Shown here in pieces: positions 25,815-34,535 of a stretch of DNA of 64,000 nt. How positions within the stretch are numbered: the first letter of the stretch is position 1; the number at the start of each line of letters is the position of its first letter. Made by a program: the position numbers and the translations under genes. Below the pieces are notes generated by a model. It did no database searches. It was not told where the DNA came from and saw only the letters and a program-made list of their open reading frames with translations. Where the stretch lies: positions 1-64,000 of the forward strand of contig JAJDDV010000022.1 in assembly GCA_029260135.1 (NCBI GenBank), read 5' to 3'. The DNA is from Phycisphaerae bacterium. Its GTDB lineage: Bacteria > Planctomycetota > Phycisphaerae > UBA1845.

Positions 25815-27221
25815 CTACTTCCCGATACAGAACTTTGCGAAAACCTGTCCGAGCAGGTCCTCTGTCGTCACGGCGCCTGTTACGGATCCGAGTAGATCAA
25901 GGGCATCGCGAAGTTCGAAGGCCAGGACGTCGGCGCAGTCGATCGTCTCTTGCGCGGACTCGCACAGTGCGATTCCGCGGCCGACCGCCTCGCATGCCTC
26001 GGCGAGCGCCGCTTGCTGGCGTTCGCTGACGAGTACGCTCTCACCCAGTGCCGTGGACGTGGGTTCGCCGATCGCGCCCGCCAGCGCGTCTCGCAATGCT
26101 TCGAGGCCATCGCCGTTCGACGCGCTGACGACAACGACACGACCGACGGACTCGGCCTCGAAATCGGCGATCCGTTCCTGTACTTCAAGTTTACCGGCCA
26201 GGTCCTTCTTGTTGAGCGCGACAACGGTCGCTGCGACATCGGACGATCGAACGAGTTCGAGTGCCTTCACCATAGCTGGGTCCGTCACATCAACCACAAG
26301 ACAAACCGCGTCGACGCGCTGGGCGGCGGATAGCGTCAGCGCACGAGCCTGCGCGATGACGTCGTCGGCGGCGTAATCCACTCCGGCTGCGTCGAGCAAG
26401 ATCGCCTCGGAACGTCCCAGCCGCACCGGTGCCGGGAGAATGTCCCTGGTCGTACCGGCGGCGGCTGCACAAATGGCTCGTGGCGTGCCACTCAAGCGAT
26501 TCATCAAGGTGCTTTTTCCGACGTTGGGTCTTCCCAAGAGCAAGATGTGCGGAAGCGCGTCGAAGCGTTCGATCGACACCGCTCCGTCCAGCGTCTCGCG
26601 AAGTCGGGCGGCGATCGCGCTCAAACGACCGCGCGCGTCAACCGGCGTGATGAATTCGATCGGCTCTTCGGCGAAGTCGATGTCGGCTTCGACCAGCGCA
26701 ACCAGTTCCGCCAGCTCTTCACGAAGCGCGGTGATACGGCGCGCGAAATCCCCGTCCATCATCCGGCGCGACGCGCGCAGCTGCGTATCGGTGCTCGCCC
26801 GAATCACGCCCGCCACCGCCTCGGCCTTGCCAAGGTCCATCGCCCCGTTCACGAACGCGCGGGCGGTGAACTCCCCCGGCCGAGCCAAGACCGCACCTCG
26901 CTGGACGAGTCGTCGTTGCACCATTTCCAGAGCGGCGGGCGAACCGAGGGTGTGAATCTCGACGATGTCTTGCCGGGTATAGCTGTGGGGCGAGCGAAAG
27001 AGATAGTAGCCCGCCGGTAGCGCGGCCACGTCATCGATAAATACGGCTCCGTCGACGCGGATCGAGCCGGGGCAGCGTGAAAGCTGGTTGCCGCCTTCCA
27101 CTGCCGCCACCGAATCGGCAATGGCGATCGCATCCGGACCGCTCAATCGCACGATCCCCAGCGCCCCGTGCCCCGGGGCAGAGGAAATCGCGGCAATCGT
27201 TTCGTCGAGCCGTTCGAGCAT
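25815..27221 (-). CDS. mnmE: tRNA uridine-5-carboxymethylaminomethyl modification GTPase
   Basis: About 468 residues with the complete MnmE layout. The N-terminal formyl-tetrahydrofolate-binding domain starts DETIAAISSAPGHGALGIVRLSG. A helical domain is interrupted by a G domain with GRPNVGKST (G1), GTTRD (G2), DAAG (G3, normally DTAG) and NKKD (G4). The C-terminus ends in the catalytic CIGK. With MnmG it modifies wobble uridine of certain tRNAs, including the Glu(UUC) tRNA encoded nearby. ATG 27221 fits the family; the frame is open to 27275. It is convergent with trpA and divergent from trpD. Confidence 0.95.
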   Translation of the reverse strand: MLERLDETIAAISSAPGHGALGIVRLSGPDAIAIADSVAAVEGGNQLSRCPGSIRVDGAVFIDDVAALPAGYYLFRSPHSYTRQDIVEIHTLGSPAALEMVQRRLVQRGAVLARPGEFTARAFVNGAMDLGKAEAVAGVIRASTDTQLRASRRMMDGDFARRITALREELAELVALVEADIDFAEEPIEFITPVDARGRLSAIAARLRETLDGAVSIERFDALPHILLLGRPNVGKSTLMNRLSGTPRAICAAAAGTTRDILPAPVRLGRSEAILLDAAGVDYAADDVIAQARALTLSAAQRVDAVCLVVDVTDPAMVKALELVRSSDVAATVVALNKKDLAGKLEVQERIADFEAESVGRVVVVSASNGDGLEALRDALAGAIGEPTSTALGESVLVSERQQAALAEACEAVGRGIALCESAQETIDCADVLAFELRDALDLLGSVTGAVTTEDLLGQVFAKFCIGK

Positions 27222-27405
27222 GTCATGCCCCGGAGAGCTTCCCTGCGTGCAGGCGTTGAATACGGCAGGGATCATTGAGGAACCAGGCCGCTCAAGACCG
27301 ATTGGATCGTACGGCCACGACCGTGTAACCTCAACTCACCATACGCAACAGGTGTGTACCCCAGTTTGGCATTCGGGGCACCCCTGCGTTTGAGCGAGAG
27401 ACACG

Positions 27406-28437
27406 GTGGATTCCGAGATCCGTACCATCCTCAATCAACTTGCCGAACGGCGTGATCTCTCATGCGATCAGGCCCGCCACGCGTTCGACCGGATCATGGC
27501 CGGCGAAATCGACTCGCCGAATATCGAGGCACTGCTTCGCGCACTGCTCGCCAAAGGTGAATGCATCGATGAGATCGCGGGTGCTGCACAGGCCATGCGA
27601 ACCAGCGCCGTTCGCATCGCCTGCGACCGGGATTGCGTCGACACGTGCGGAACCGGGGGTGACGGAATCAGCACGTACAACGTGTCCACCACCGCCGCGG
27701 TCATCGCGGCCGCCGCGGGAGCGACCGTCGCGAAGCACGGTAACCGGTCGACCACGCGGGCGAGCGGCAGTACGGAGGTGCTGACCGAACTGGGCATCGA
27801 CGTGGACGCCGAGCAGAGCGTGGTCGAGCGTTGCCTGGCTGAAACTCGCATCGGCTTCCTCAACGCGCGGTTGTGGCATCCTGCCATGCGATTCGCAGCG
27901 CCCGCCCGGCAGGCCATCCACGCCCGGACGATCTTCAATCTGCTGGGCCCACTGACGAATCCGGCCGGCGCACGGCGGCAGGTCCTGGGCGTACCGCGAC
28001 TCGACCTGCTCGACACCATGGCCACCGTACTGAAAGAACTCGGTACGCTCCACTCATGGGTGGTTCATGGCGACGGCCTGTGCGATCTAACCGTCACGGG
28101 TGTGACGCATGTGGTGGAGATTCGCGACGGCCGGATCGATCGGTTTGAGGTTGCGCCCGAAGATGTCGGGTTGGAACGCGGAACGCTCGATGACCTTCGT
28201 ATCGCGTCGGCCGGGCAGAGCGCACGAATCGTCGAGGCGATTCTGCAGGGGAAGAACGGCGTACCGCGCGACCACGCGTTGATGAACGCCGGCGCCGCAC
28301 TCGTCGTGGCCGGCCTGGCGACTGATCTTCGCGGGGGTGTGGACCGTGCGGCGCAAGCTGTCGACTCCGGCGAGGCGTTGAAGACGCTGGAGCGTTGGCG
28401 GTCGATCGCGGGCGCGAGCGCCGGCAATACGCGCTAA
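27406..28437 (+). CDS. trpD: Anthranilate phosphoribosyltransferase
   Basis: A 343-residue enzyme transferring phosphoribose from PRPP to anthranilate. CGTGGDGISTYNVST is the PRPP/Mg-binding glycine loop, KHGNRSTTRASGSTEVL the anthranilate/PRPP segment, and NLLGPLTNPAGA the conserved mid-domain motif. The length matches TrpD without a fused TrpG domain. The start is GTG 27406 with a weak GAGAG site. It is followed 14 bp later by a small zinc-ribbon gene, probably co-transcribed. Other trp genes (E, G, C, F, B) are not in the window apart from trpA. Confidence 0.95.
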   Translation: MDSEIRTILNQLAERRDLSCDQARHAFDRIMAGEIDSPNIEALLRALLAKGECIDEIAGAAQAMRTSAVRIACDRDCVDTCGTGGDGISTYNVSTTAAVIAAAAGATVAKHGNRSTTRASGSTEVLTELGIDVDAEQSVVERCLAETRIGFLNARLWHPAMRFAAPARQAIHARTIFNLLGPLTNPAGARRQVLGVPRLDLLDTMATVLKELGTLHSWVVHGDGLCDLTVTGVTHVVEIRDGRIDRFEVAPEDVGLERGTLDDLRIASAGQSARIVEAILQGKNGVPRDHALMNAGAALVVAGLATDLRGGVDRAAQAVDSGEALKTLERWRSIAGASAGNTR

Positions 28438-28451
28438 GGAGATCGAGGCTC

Positions 28452-28736
28452 TTGATTCGCTACGAGTGTGATCGCTGCGGTCTCAGGATGAGCGCAAACG
28501 ATCCGCGACGTTTTATCGTCAAGATGGAGGTCTACGCGGCTGCGGGACCTGTCGACCTGGACGCCTACGCGGAGATCGATCACCGCAAGGAACTGGCGGA
28601 CGTGCTCAAGGACCTCGCCGATGCCGATCCGGACGAGGTGGAGGATCAGACCTATCGCCTGCTGCGTTTCGACGTGTGTAACACCTGCCGCCGTGCCCTT
28701 CTCGCGAGCCCGCTGAGCCGCCCGGACGAACCGTAG
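28452..28736 (+). CDS. Small putative zinc-ribbon protein
   Basis: A 94-residue protein with two CxxC knuckles, ECDRCG near residue 4 and VCNTC near residue 76, separated by an acidic helical stretch (YAEIDHRKELADVLKDLADADPDEVEDQ). The TTG at 28452 is the probable start: AAGGAG (28436-28441) overlaps the trpD stop codon about ten bases upstream, and the first cysteine pair follows directly. The function is unknown; similar short CxxC proteins are common beside biosynthetic genes in Planctomycetes (recollection). Translational coupling with trpD is likely. Confidence 0.65.
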   Translation: MIRYECDRCGLRMSANDPRRFIVKMEVYAAAGPVDLDAYAEIDHRKELADVLKDLADADPDEVEDQTYRLLRFDVCNTCRRALLASPLSRPDEP

Positions 28737-28768
28737 GTCCGGTCATGGTGGACGGCTGGGGAGTCCGA

Positions 28769-28797
28769 TTGACGTTCCTGTAGGCGCTCGCTATAGT
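28769..28797 (+). promoter_or_regulatory. Promoter of tRNA-Glu
   Basis: TTGACG (28769-28774), a 17-bp spacer and TATAGT (28792-28797) form a near-consensus sigma-70 promoter about 45 bp upstream of the mature tRNA. It is one of the best-scoring promoters by eye in the window. Confidence 0.85.
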
Positions 28798-28842
28798 CCG
28801 CTGCTCGCCGGGCCGATCTAAGGCCCGTTGGGAGTTTCCTTT

Positions 28843-28915
28843 GCCCCCATCGTCTAGAGGCCTAGGACACCGGCTTTTCATGCCGGCAACAGGGGTTCGA
28901 GTCCCCTTGGGGGTG
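28843..28915 (+). tRNA. tRNA-Glu (UUC)
   Basis: A 73-nt cloverleaf. The acceptor stem is GCCCCCA/TGGGGGT with a G-U first pair. The anticodon stem is CCGGC/GCCGG, with loop TTTTCAT placing anticodon TTC at 28877-28879. The T stem is AGGGG/CCCCT with TTCGAGT loop, and the discriminator is G. The 3' CCA is not encoded. A weak T-run (GTTTTT near 28920) follows before the MntA gene, so some read-through into the toxin-antitoxin pair is plausible. Confidence 0.97.
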
Positions 28916-28944
28916 GTCAGTTTTTGCCCGCGGAGGCACGCACC

Positions 28945-29235
28945 ATGAGTCGAGACGAGGTGCTACGTCGAGTCGCCGAACATCGTTCTGAGCTTGGGGC
29001 ACTGGGAATCAAGTCGTTGGCGCTCTTTGGCTCCATCGCCCGCGGAGAGGCGAGTTCAAAGAGCGATGCCGATATGCTTGTAGAGTTTTCCCGACCCGTT
29101 GGATTGCTCCACTTCGCACAAGTTCAGCGGCTTTTGTCCCGGATGCTCGGTTGTCACGTCGACCTCGTCACACTTGATGCCTTGAAGCCGAGTATGCGAG
29201 AGCGCGTTCTCGCGGAGGCCGTCCATGCCGCCTAG
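28945..29235 (+). CDS. mntA: MntA-type minimal nucleotidyltransferase antitoxin
   Basis: A 96-residue minimal nucleotidyltransferase. The GSx10DxD active-site motif is complete (G29, S30, D41, D43) and the third acidic residue is D73 (HVDLVTLD). GGAGG eight bases upstream supports ATG 28945. In the characterised MntA/HepT module the nucleotidyltransferase neutralises the HEPN toxin by AMPylating its active-site tyrosine; the same is inferred here because the partner gene overlaps by 11 bp. It sits 29 bp downstream of tRNA-Glu, a common landing site for mobile genes. Confidence 0.9.
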   Translation: MSRDEVLRRVAEHRSELGALGIKSLALFGSIARGEASSKSDADMLVEFSRPVGLLHFAQVQRLLSRMLGCHVDLVTLDALKPSMRERVLAEAVHAA

Positions 29236-29569
29236 AGACTGGCGCGAACGACTTGACGACATTATCGAGGCAATTGACCGGATCCTGGCCTACGCTGATG
29301 GCTTCACGTACGAACAGTTTTGTGATGATCAGAGGACGGTAGACGCCGTGATTCGCAACCTCACCGTCCTCGGTGAGGCGGCATGCCACATACCGGATGA
29401 TGTGCAAGCCTCAACACCAACCATTCCCTGGGCAGACATGCGTGGAATCCGAAATATCGTCGTACACGAGTATTTTGGCGTGAGTCTGGCAATACTCTGG
29501 GAGACGGTGCAACGCGACCTACCGGGGCTCGTCGACCCGCTGCAACAGCTTCGGACCAGCGGACCGTAG
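29225..29569 (+). CDS. hepT: HepT-type HEPN-domain toxin (DUF86)
   Basis: A 114-residue all-alpha HEPN protein. The RNase motif R-x4-H-x-Y is intact: R76, H81, Y83 (RNIVVHEY). Upstream helices (LDDIIEAIDRILAYADGFTYEQF) and AVIRNLTVLGEAA match the family. The start codon lies inside the end of mntA, so translation is coupled and antitoxin comes first. HepT proteins are ribonucleases that inhibit growth when unmodified. All catalytic residues are present, so the pair looks functional. Confidence 0.92.
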   Translation: MPPRDWRERLDDIIEAIDRILAYADGFTYEQFCDDQRTVDAVIRNLTVLGEAACHIPDDVQASTPTIPWADMRGIRNIVVHEYFGVSLAILWETVQRDLPGLVDPLQQLRTSGP

Positions 29570-29595
29570 ACTCCGCTTCCAGCGATGAAGGCACG

Positions 29596-29712
29596 GTGAG
29601 CGAAAGGGGATCTGACGTGCGAACACGGACATTCCGACTCTGGTCTCTTCTCGTAGCGATTCTCATCATTTTTGCGCTGATCGCAGTGTTACGACCGAAG
29701 CTGGCTTACTGA
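29596..29712 (+). CDS. Tiny single-span membrane protein
   Basis: An unusual short frame of 38 codons from GTG 29596, or 31 from GTG 29617. The shorter form has AGGGGA about six bases upstream. The product is a basic N-terminus (RTRTFRLW), one hydrophobic helix of about 17 residues (SLLVAILIIFALIAVL) and a basic tail (RPKLAY). The charge distribution and clean transmembrane span argue against chance. It is 19 bp before polX and 26 bp after hepT, so it may belong to either unit. The function is unknown. Confidence 0.5.
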   Translation: MSERGSDVRTRTFRLWSLLVAILIIFALIAVLRPKLAY

Positions 29713-29731
29713 TCAGCAGTGATCTGGTTCC

Positions 29732-31468
29732 ATGATTAACTCTAAACTCGTCCGCGCTTTTGACCGCATCGCCGATCTGTTGGAGATCGACGGGGAGAAG
29801 GCGTTTCGGATCAACTCCTATCGACGCGCGGCGCGCACCCTCAAAGACCTGACCGAAGATGTCGCTGTCGTTGCGGCTGAGAACCGTCTCACCGAGCTGC
29901 CGGGCATCGGCAAGGGAACGGCGCAGCGTATCGAACAATACATCGATACCGGCCACACCGACGTTCTCGACGAGCTGCAAGCGAAGCTGCCCGAGGGCCT
30001 GCCTGCGTTACTGGAGATCCAGGGTATGGGGCCCAAGAAGGTCGCGCTGGTTTACGACAAGCTCGGCGTGGGGAATCTCGGCGATCTGAAGCGCGTGATC
30101 GACTCAGGCGAAATGGAGAAGCTCCCCGGGCTCGGCGCGACCAGTGTCAAGAGAATCGCGGAGGGGATCGCCTTTCTGGAGACGAGTTCGCAGCGCACGC
30201 CGATGGGCATCGCCCTCCCGATCGCCGAAGCCTTCGCCGCGCAGATCGTAGCCATGATAGGCGTCAAGCGTGTGGAGATCGCCGGATCGTTGCGACGTGG
30301 CGCCGAGACGATCGGCGACGTCGACATCCTTTGTGCCGCGAAGGACGGCGAAGGGATCGTCAAGCAGTTCGTCGCGCTGGAGGGTGTCAAACGCGTTCTG
30401 GCGTCGGGCTCGACGAAGGGATCGGTGACGGTCCCCTTCGGCGAGGGCAAAGAGCTGCAGGTCGATCTTCGGGTCGTGCCCGCGGATTCGTTCGGCGCCG
30501 CGTGGCAGTACTTCACCGGTTCCAAGGAGCACAACGTCCGCCTTCGCGAGATCGCGGTCCGGAAACAGCTCCGTCTGAACGAATGGGGCCTATTTGATGG
30601 CGACGAGCCGATCGCCGGTCGCGACGAAGCGGGCGTCTATAAAGAGCTCGATCTCAGGTGGGTACCGCCCGAGCTGCGGGAAGATCGCGGTGAGCTGGAA
30701 AGGGGTGCCGACTTCGGCGGATTGGTTTCCTCGCAGGACATCCGCGGCGACCTCCATGTTCACACCACCGCCAGCGATGGTCGGTGCACGATCGAAGAGA
30801 TGGCAGAAGCTGCCAAGCGGCTGGGATACAAGTATCTGGCGATCTGCGATCACTCGAAGAGTTCGACGATCGCCAACGGCTTGTCGGTGGAGCGCATGCG
30901 TCGCCACATCGACGAGATTCGCGCCGCCAACGAACAAACCAGGGGGATCGAGATTCTGGCTGGAACCGAGTGCGACATCCTGCCCGACGGCTCACTCGAT
31001 TACGCCGACGAAATCCTCGCGCAATGCGACTGGGTGGTGGCGAGCATCCACTCGGCCATGGGACCCGGAGGGAAAGGCAAATCGAGCCCGACGGAGCGGA
31101 CGGTGGCGGCGATGCAGAACCCGTTCGTGTCCGCCATAGGCCACCCAACGGGGCGGCTGCTCTCGCGGCGCGCGCCGATGGAGCTTGATATGGCGGCCGT
31201 GATCGAGGCGGCAGCCAAGACCCACACGATGCTCGAGATCAACGCGAGCTGGCAGCGACTGGATCTCCAAGACGTTCACGTGCGGCAGGCGATCGAGGGC
31301 GGGGTGGAACTGGTTATCAATACGGACGCACACCATGTCGACCAGCTTGAACAAATGGTCTACGGCGTGACGACGGCTCGCCGCGGGGGGGCACTCAGAA
31401 AGTCCGTCGCGAACTGCCTTTCGCTAACGGAGTTGCGGAAGCGCATCGTGCTCAAGCGGCAGACGTAG
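29732..31468 (+). CDS. polX: Bacterial X-family DNA polymerase with PHP exonuclease domain
   Basis: 578 residues. The N-terminal helix-hairpin-helix region (ELPGIGKGTAQRI, MGPKKVALVYDKL, LPGLGATSVKRI) is followed by the Pol-beta-type palm with active-site aspartates in GDVDIL and VDLRV. The C-terminal PHP domain starts near residue 340 (DLHVHTTASDG) with metal-binding histidines (ICDHSKSS, ASIHSAMG, INTDAHHVDQL). This is the standard architecture of PolX, implicated in base-excision repair with 3'-5' exonuclease activity. No good ribosome-binding site precedes the ATG. The gene is convergent with the flagellin gene across a terminator. Confidence 0.95.
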   Translation: MINSKLVRAFDRIADLLEIDGEKAFRINSYRRAARTLKDLTEDVAVVAAENRLTELPGIGKGTAQRIEQYIDTGHTDVLDELQAKLPEGLPALLEIQGMGPKKVALVYDKLGVGNLGDLKRVIDSGEMEKLPGLGATSVKRIAEGIAFLETSSQRTPMGIALPIAEAFAAQIVAMIGVKRVEIAGSLRRGAETIGDVDILCAAKDGEGIVKQFVALEGVKRVLASGSTKGSVTVPFGEGKELQVDLRVVPADSFGAAWQYFTGSKEHNVRLREIAVRKQLRLNEWGLFDGDEPIAGRDEAGVYKELDLRWVPPELREDRGELERGADFGGLVSSQDIRGDLHVHTTASDGRCTIEEMAEAAKRLGYKYLAICDHSKSSTIANGLSVERMRRHIDEIRAANEQTRGIEILAGTECDILPDGSLDYADEILAQCDWVVASIHSAMGPGGKGKSSPTERTVAAMQNPFVSAIGHPTGRLLSRRAPMELDMAAVIEAAAKTHTMLEINASWQRLDLQDVHVRQAIEGGVELVINTDAHHVDQLEQMVYGVTTARRGGALRKSVANCLSLTELRKRIVLKRQT

Positions 31469-31513
31469 CGAAACCGGGCCAACAGCGCCTTCGGAGGTGC
31501 GTAGAAACGAAAA

Positions 31514-31547
31514 CGGCGAGTCGAAGGTCAAGACCTTCGACTCGCCG
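31514..31547. terminator. Bidirectional terminator between polX and flagellin
   Basis: A perfect 16-bp inverted repeat (arms 31514-31529 and 31532-31547, two-base centre) lies between two convergent genes, 46 bp after the polX stop. No long T-run follows on either side; AAA flanks it on the left (minus-strand TTT), so the structure serves the flagellin transcript somewhat better. Confidence 0.8.
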
Positions 31548-31622
31548 CTCCACCCCGCTTCGAGCGACCCCCCCCCGGGCGCTCGGCGTACTATTCGTCG
31601 GGGCGCGCTTCGTTTTCTTCGG

Positions 31623-33095
31623 CTACAACAGAGAGAGAATCTGTGACGCCTGCTGGTTGGCCACACCCAGGAGCGCGATGCTCGACTGGATCAGCACCTG
31701 TTCCCGATTGAGCTTGGCGGTGGCCACGGCGAAGTCCGTGTCCATGATCACGCTCGCTGCTTCCGTCAGACCGGTCTGCGCGGCCTGCAGGGAATTGATG
31801 GCCGGCGTGACCTGGTATTTCTGGAATCCACCGATACGTCCTCGGATGGACGCCACATCGCTGATGGCCTCGCGAATGGTCGACAGGGCTCCGGCGACGT
31901 CGGAGTCGAGGTCGGCCGTTCCGCCGGACTTGATCTGCGATAGCCGTGCGGTCGCGTTCCCTCCGGCGAGGTTATAGGTTGCGAGCGAGTCGATCCCGAT
32001 GGTCTGTCGCGACGCCGAGGTTGTCCCGAGTTGGAAGGTTGCGCCGCCCGATGCCTGAACGGTGAAGGCGGTCGAGGTGGCCGCCGTGTTCCCCTTTCCG
32101 AAGTCGCTGCCAAGCGTGAATGAGAGACTCAGGCCACTGGCGCTGTAGACGACGTCGAGTCCGTCGGCGGAGGCGTTTTGGCCGTTGATGGTGACGGCCG
32201 CATCGGTTCCCGCGGTCTTGGCGAGCGCCGCGACATCGTTGGCCGTGCTCGCGTCGGTCGTGGCCGTTCCGTACGAGGAGTTGACCTTCCCTCCGGAAAG
32301 CAACTGCACACTGACATACGCATCCGTCCCGTAGGTGGTGGAGTTCAAGCTGATGTTGGTGGCGTTTTGTATGGCGGACACACCGGTCTGCGCCTTGGCG
32401 GTATTAATCTGCGTGACGACCTGCGCCTGCGTCAGGCTGCTGGCGAGCGTCACGGTGGCGGCGCCGAGAGTTCCTGTAATGACGACCTCTGTCGACCCGG
32501 AGGTTCGGGTCGTGGCGGCACCGGTGAAGGCGGCGAACGTCCCGGTCGCGAGCTGTGCGGACGTCACGCGCGTGACCGTCAGTGCCGTGTCCGTGGTCGC
32601 CTGGGTCCTCGAGAACACCCGCAGGTTACTCATGTTGGAGTTGGTGGCTACGCCGGCCGTCTGAATCGTGAACGTGCCGTCGAGCAGCTTCTTTCCGGCG
32701 AAGTTCGTGGTGTTCACGATTCGGTCGATGGCGGTCAGCGCGTCGTCGATCTGCGACTGGTTGGCTGCGATTTCGCTGGCGGTGAGGTTGGCCGTGTTGG
32801 TCGACGCGACAACCAGTGTCTCGATCTGCCCCAGGAGGTTGCTGACTTCCGTGAACGCCGAGTCCGCGACGGTGAGCATGGAGTCGGTGCGCTGGTTGTT
32901 GGTCAGCGACGCCTCAACGGCCGTCAACTCGTCGTTCAGTTTCGAGAACGCGATGAGACCGGCGGGATCGTCCTTGCCCGCATTGATCCGCCGCCCGGTC
33001 GACAGCTGCTTTAGCGTATTCGACTGGTTGATCGTGTTGCGGTTGAGGATGTTCAACAACGACATGGTGTTGATGTTTGTGACTGTTAATGCCAT
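31623..33095 (-). CDS. Flagellin
   Basis: A 490-residue flagellin. The conserved N-terminal D0/D1 region runs about 1-140 (SLLNILNRNTINQSNTLKQL, STGRRINAGKDDPAGLIAFS) and the C-terminal D1/D0 region about 400-490 (SQIKSGGTADLDSDV, QQASQILSLL). The middle is an Ala/Thr/Ser-rich variable domain of about 260 residues exposed on the filament. GGAG precedes the ATG. The usual N-terminal MxxxINxN is altered to MALTVTNINTMSLLN, as in planctomycete flagellins (recollection). No other flagellar gene is in the window, so this is a detached filament gene. Confidence 0.93.
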   Translation of the reverse strand: MALTVTNINTMSLLNILNRNTINQSNTLKQLSTGRRINAGKDDPAGLIAFSKLNDELTAVEASLTNNQRTDSMLTVADSAFTEVSNLLGQIETLVVASTNTANLTASEIAANQSQIDDALTAIDRIVNTTNFAGKKLLDGTFTIQTAGVATNSNMSNLRVFSRTQATTDTALTVTRVTSAQLATGTFAAFTGAATTRTSGSTEVVITGTLGAATVTLASSLTQAQVVTQINTAKAQTGVSAIQNATNISLNSTTYGTDAYVSVQLLSGGKVNSSYGTATTDASTANDVAALAKTAGTDAAVTINGQNASADGLDVVYSASGLSLSFTLGSDFGKGNTAATSTAFTVQASGGATFQLGTTSASRQTIGIDSLATYNLAGGNATARLSQIKSGGTADLDSDVAGALSTIREAISDVASIRGRIGGFQKYQVTPAINSLQAAQTGLTEAASVIMDTDFAVATAKLNREQVLIQSSIALLGVANQQASQILSLL

Positions 33096-33163
33096 TGATC
33101 AAGCTCCGCGGCCGACACCGACCTTCGCTGGAATCGCTCTCCACTCGAATCAACGGTAGAATA

Positions 33164-33182
33164 TAAAAATGGGGCGTGCCAA
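33164..33182 (-). promoter_or_regulatory. Possible sigma-54-like element upstream of flagellin
   Basis: On the minus strand TTGGCACG (plus 33175-33182) matches the -24 half of a sigma-54 promoter, but the -12 half reads ATTTTTA (plus 33164-33170) without the expected GC. It lies about 70 bp upstream of the start codon. No sigma-28-type promoter was seen. Weak evidence. Confidence 0.3.
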
Positions 33183-33388
33183 CGGCGGAGTCATATTGGC
33201 TGAACAAGCGCACTGAGGGGAACGAGAGCGGCGATCCAAGTCAAGTTTTTTTTGACCGCAATGGTCCGCTTTTGGCGGCGTATCGATGGATGAAATGCCA
33301 TGGGTCGGCACTGGTGGATCAGCACGAGATGCAAGGGGTCTTCAAACGGAGATGCGGCTGGGTATCGGACGAGCGACCGGAGGAGGCG

Positions 33389-34348
33389 CTACGCGGGGAC
33401 AACGGTTCGGACGGCGTCGATCAGGTCCTTGCAGCCCTGGTCAATGCACTTTCGCCAATCGTCGCCGTGAGCTTGTCGGATCTGCTCTTGCTGGTAGGCG
33501 TAGATCACGCTCCGGGATGCGGTAACGATGGCTCCGCTTCCGTCGGGCTTGAAGCACCGGGCCACCTCCTGAGCGGTACGACCCTGTGCGCCGAATCCCG
33601 GGACCAGAAAGATGCAGTTTGGCATCAACGTCCGAATGCGCTCGGTGGAGGGTATGTCGCGTGGTGAGACAACGGCGCCGATCGCGCTGTATCCGCACTC
33701 ACCCACAAGACCGTCCGACTCCGCCCAGGTCTGTACCAATTCACCAACCTTCTGACAGACGGTCCTTTCGTCCGGGAAGCTCAGCCCCTGGACCTCGGCG
33801 GCGGACTGATTGCTGGTCTGCACGAGAACGAACAGTCCTCGGCCTTGCTCCCGGGCAATCTCGACAAAGGGTCGGATCGCGTCAAATCCAAAGTAGGGAT
33901 TGACCGTAACGGCATCCGGCGCGCTCGAGGCCGATTCAGAGCCACAGGAGAGCTGCGCATGGGCGTATTGCGTGGTCGAGTGTCCGATATCGGCGCGTTT
34001 GACGTCGCCGATCACGATGAGACCCGCCTCAGAGGCGAAGCGGACGAGGTCGCGATAGGCCTGGACACCCTCGGCATGATACCGCTCAAAGAAGGCGATG
34101 TTGATTTTGATGATCGGGATGTAGGACGCGGCGATTTGAATCACCTCTCGTCCGAACCGGCGCAGCGCCTCGGCGATGGTCTCGCGATCGACACCCTCGG
34201 CGACCTCTCCGTTGGATGTCATCGAGACACCGACTTCATCCAGCAGCGCCTTGGGCAATCTCTCCATCAGCGGGTCGAATCCGACGCAAACCGGTGCCCT
34301 TTTCTCACGAATCGCGCTCATCGTACGGTCGGCAAAATGGACTGCCAC
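33389..34348 (-). CDS. pyrF: Orotidine 5'-phosphate decarboxylase, PyrF type 2
   Basis: A 319-residue TIM barrel converting OMP to UMP. The catalytic tetrad region is VIGDVKRADIGHSTTQYA (Lys and Asp ligands). The substrate phosphate loop is VPGFGAQGRT, and NPYFGFDAIRPF is typical of the longer type 2 (mycobacterial/myxococcal) subfamily, which fits the length. The start is GTG 34348 with AAGGAG five bases upstream. It is divergent from rsgA. Confidence 0.95.
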   Translation of the reverse strand: MAVHFADRTMSAIREKRAPVCVGFDPLMERLPKALLDEVGVSMTSNGEVAEGVDRETIAEALRRFGREVIQIAASYIPIIKINIAFFERYHAEGVQAYRDLVRFASEAGLIVIGDVKRADIGHSTTQYAHAQLSCGSESASSAPDAVTVNPYFGFDAIRPFVEIAREQGRGLFVLVQTSNQSAAEVQGLSFPDERTVCQKVGELVQTWAESDGLVGECGYSAIGAVVSPRDIPSTERIRTLMPNCIFLVPGFGAQGRTAQEVARCFKPDGSGAIVTASRSVIYAYQQEQIRQAHGDDWRKCIDQGCKDLIDAVRTVVPA

Positions 34349-34535
34349 GGTCGCTCCTTGTCAGAAGTTCGGACTCGATTGCAGGGCTCGGGTCGCCAGA
34401 GAGACCCAAGAGACGCGGTAACTATACGCCTATGTCGAGTCCTTTCAATGTCCGCACCCGGCGCCAGGCACGGCGGCGCGACGATTTCCATGCGACCAGA
34501 GGCGAATCTCGGGGAAAGGACTGTGATATCTTTGC

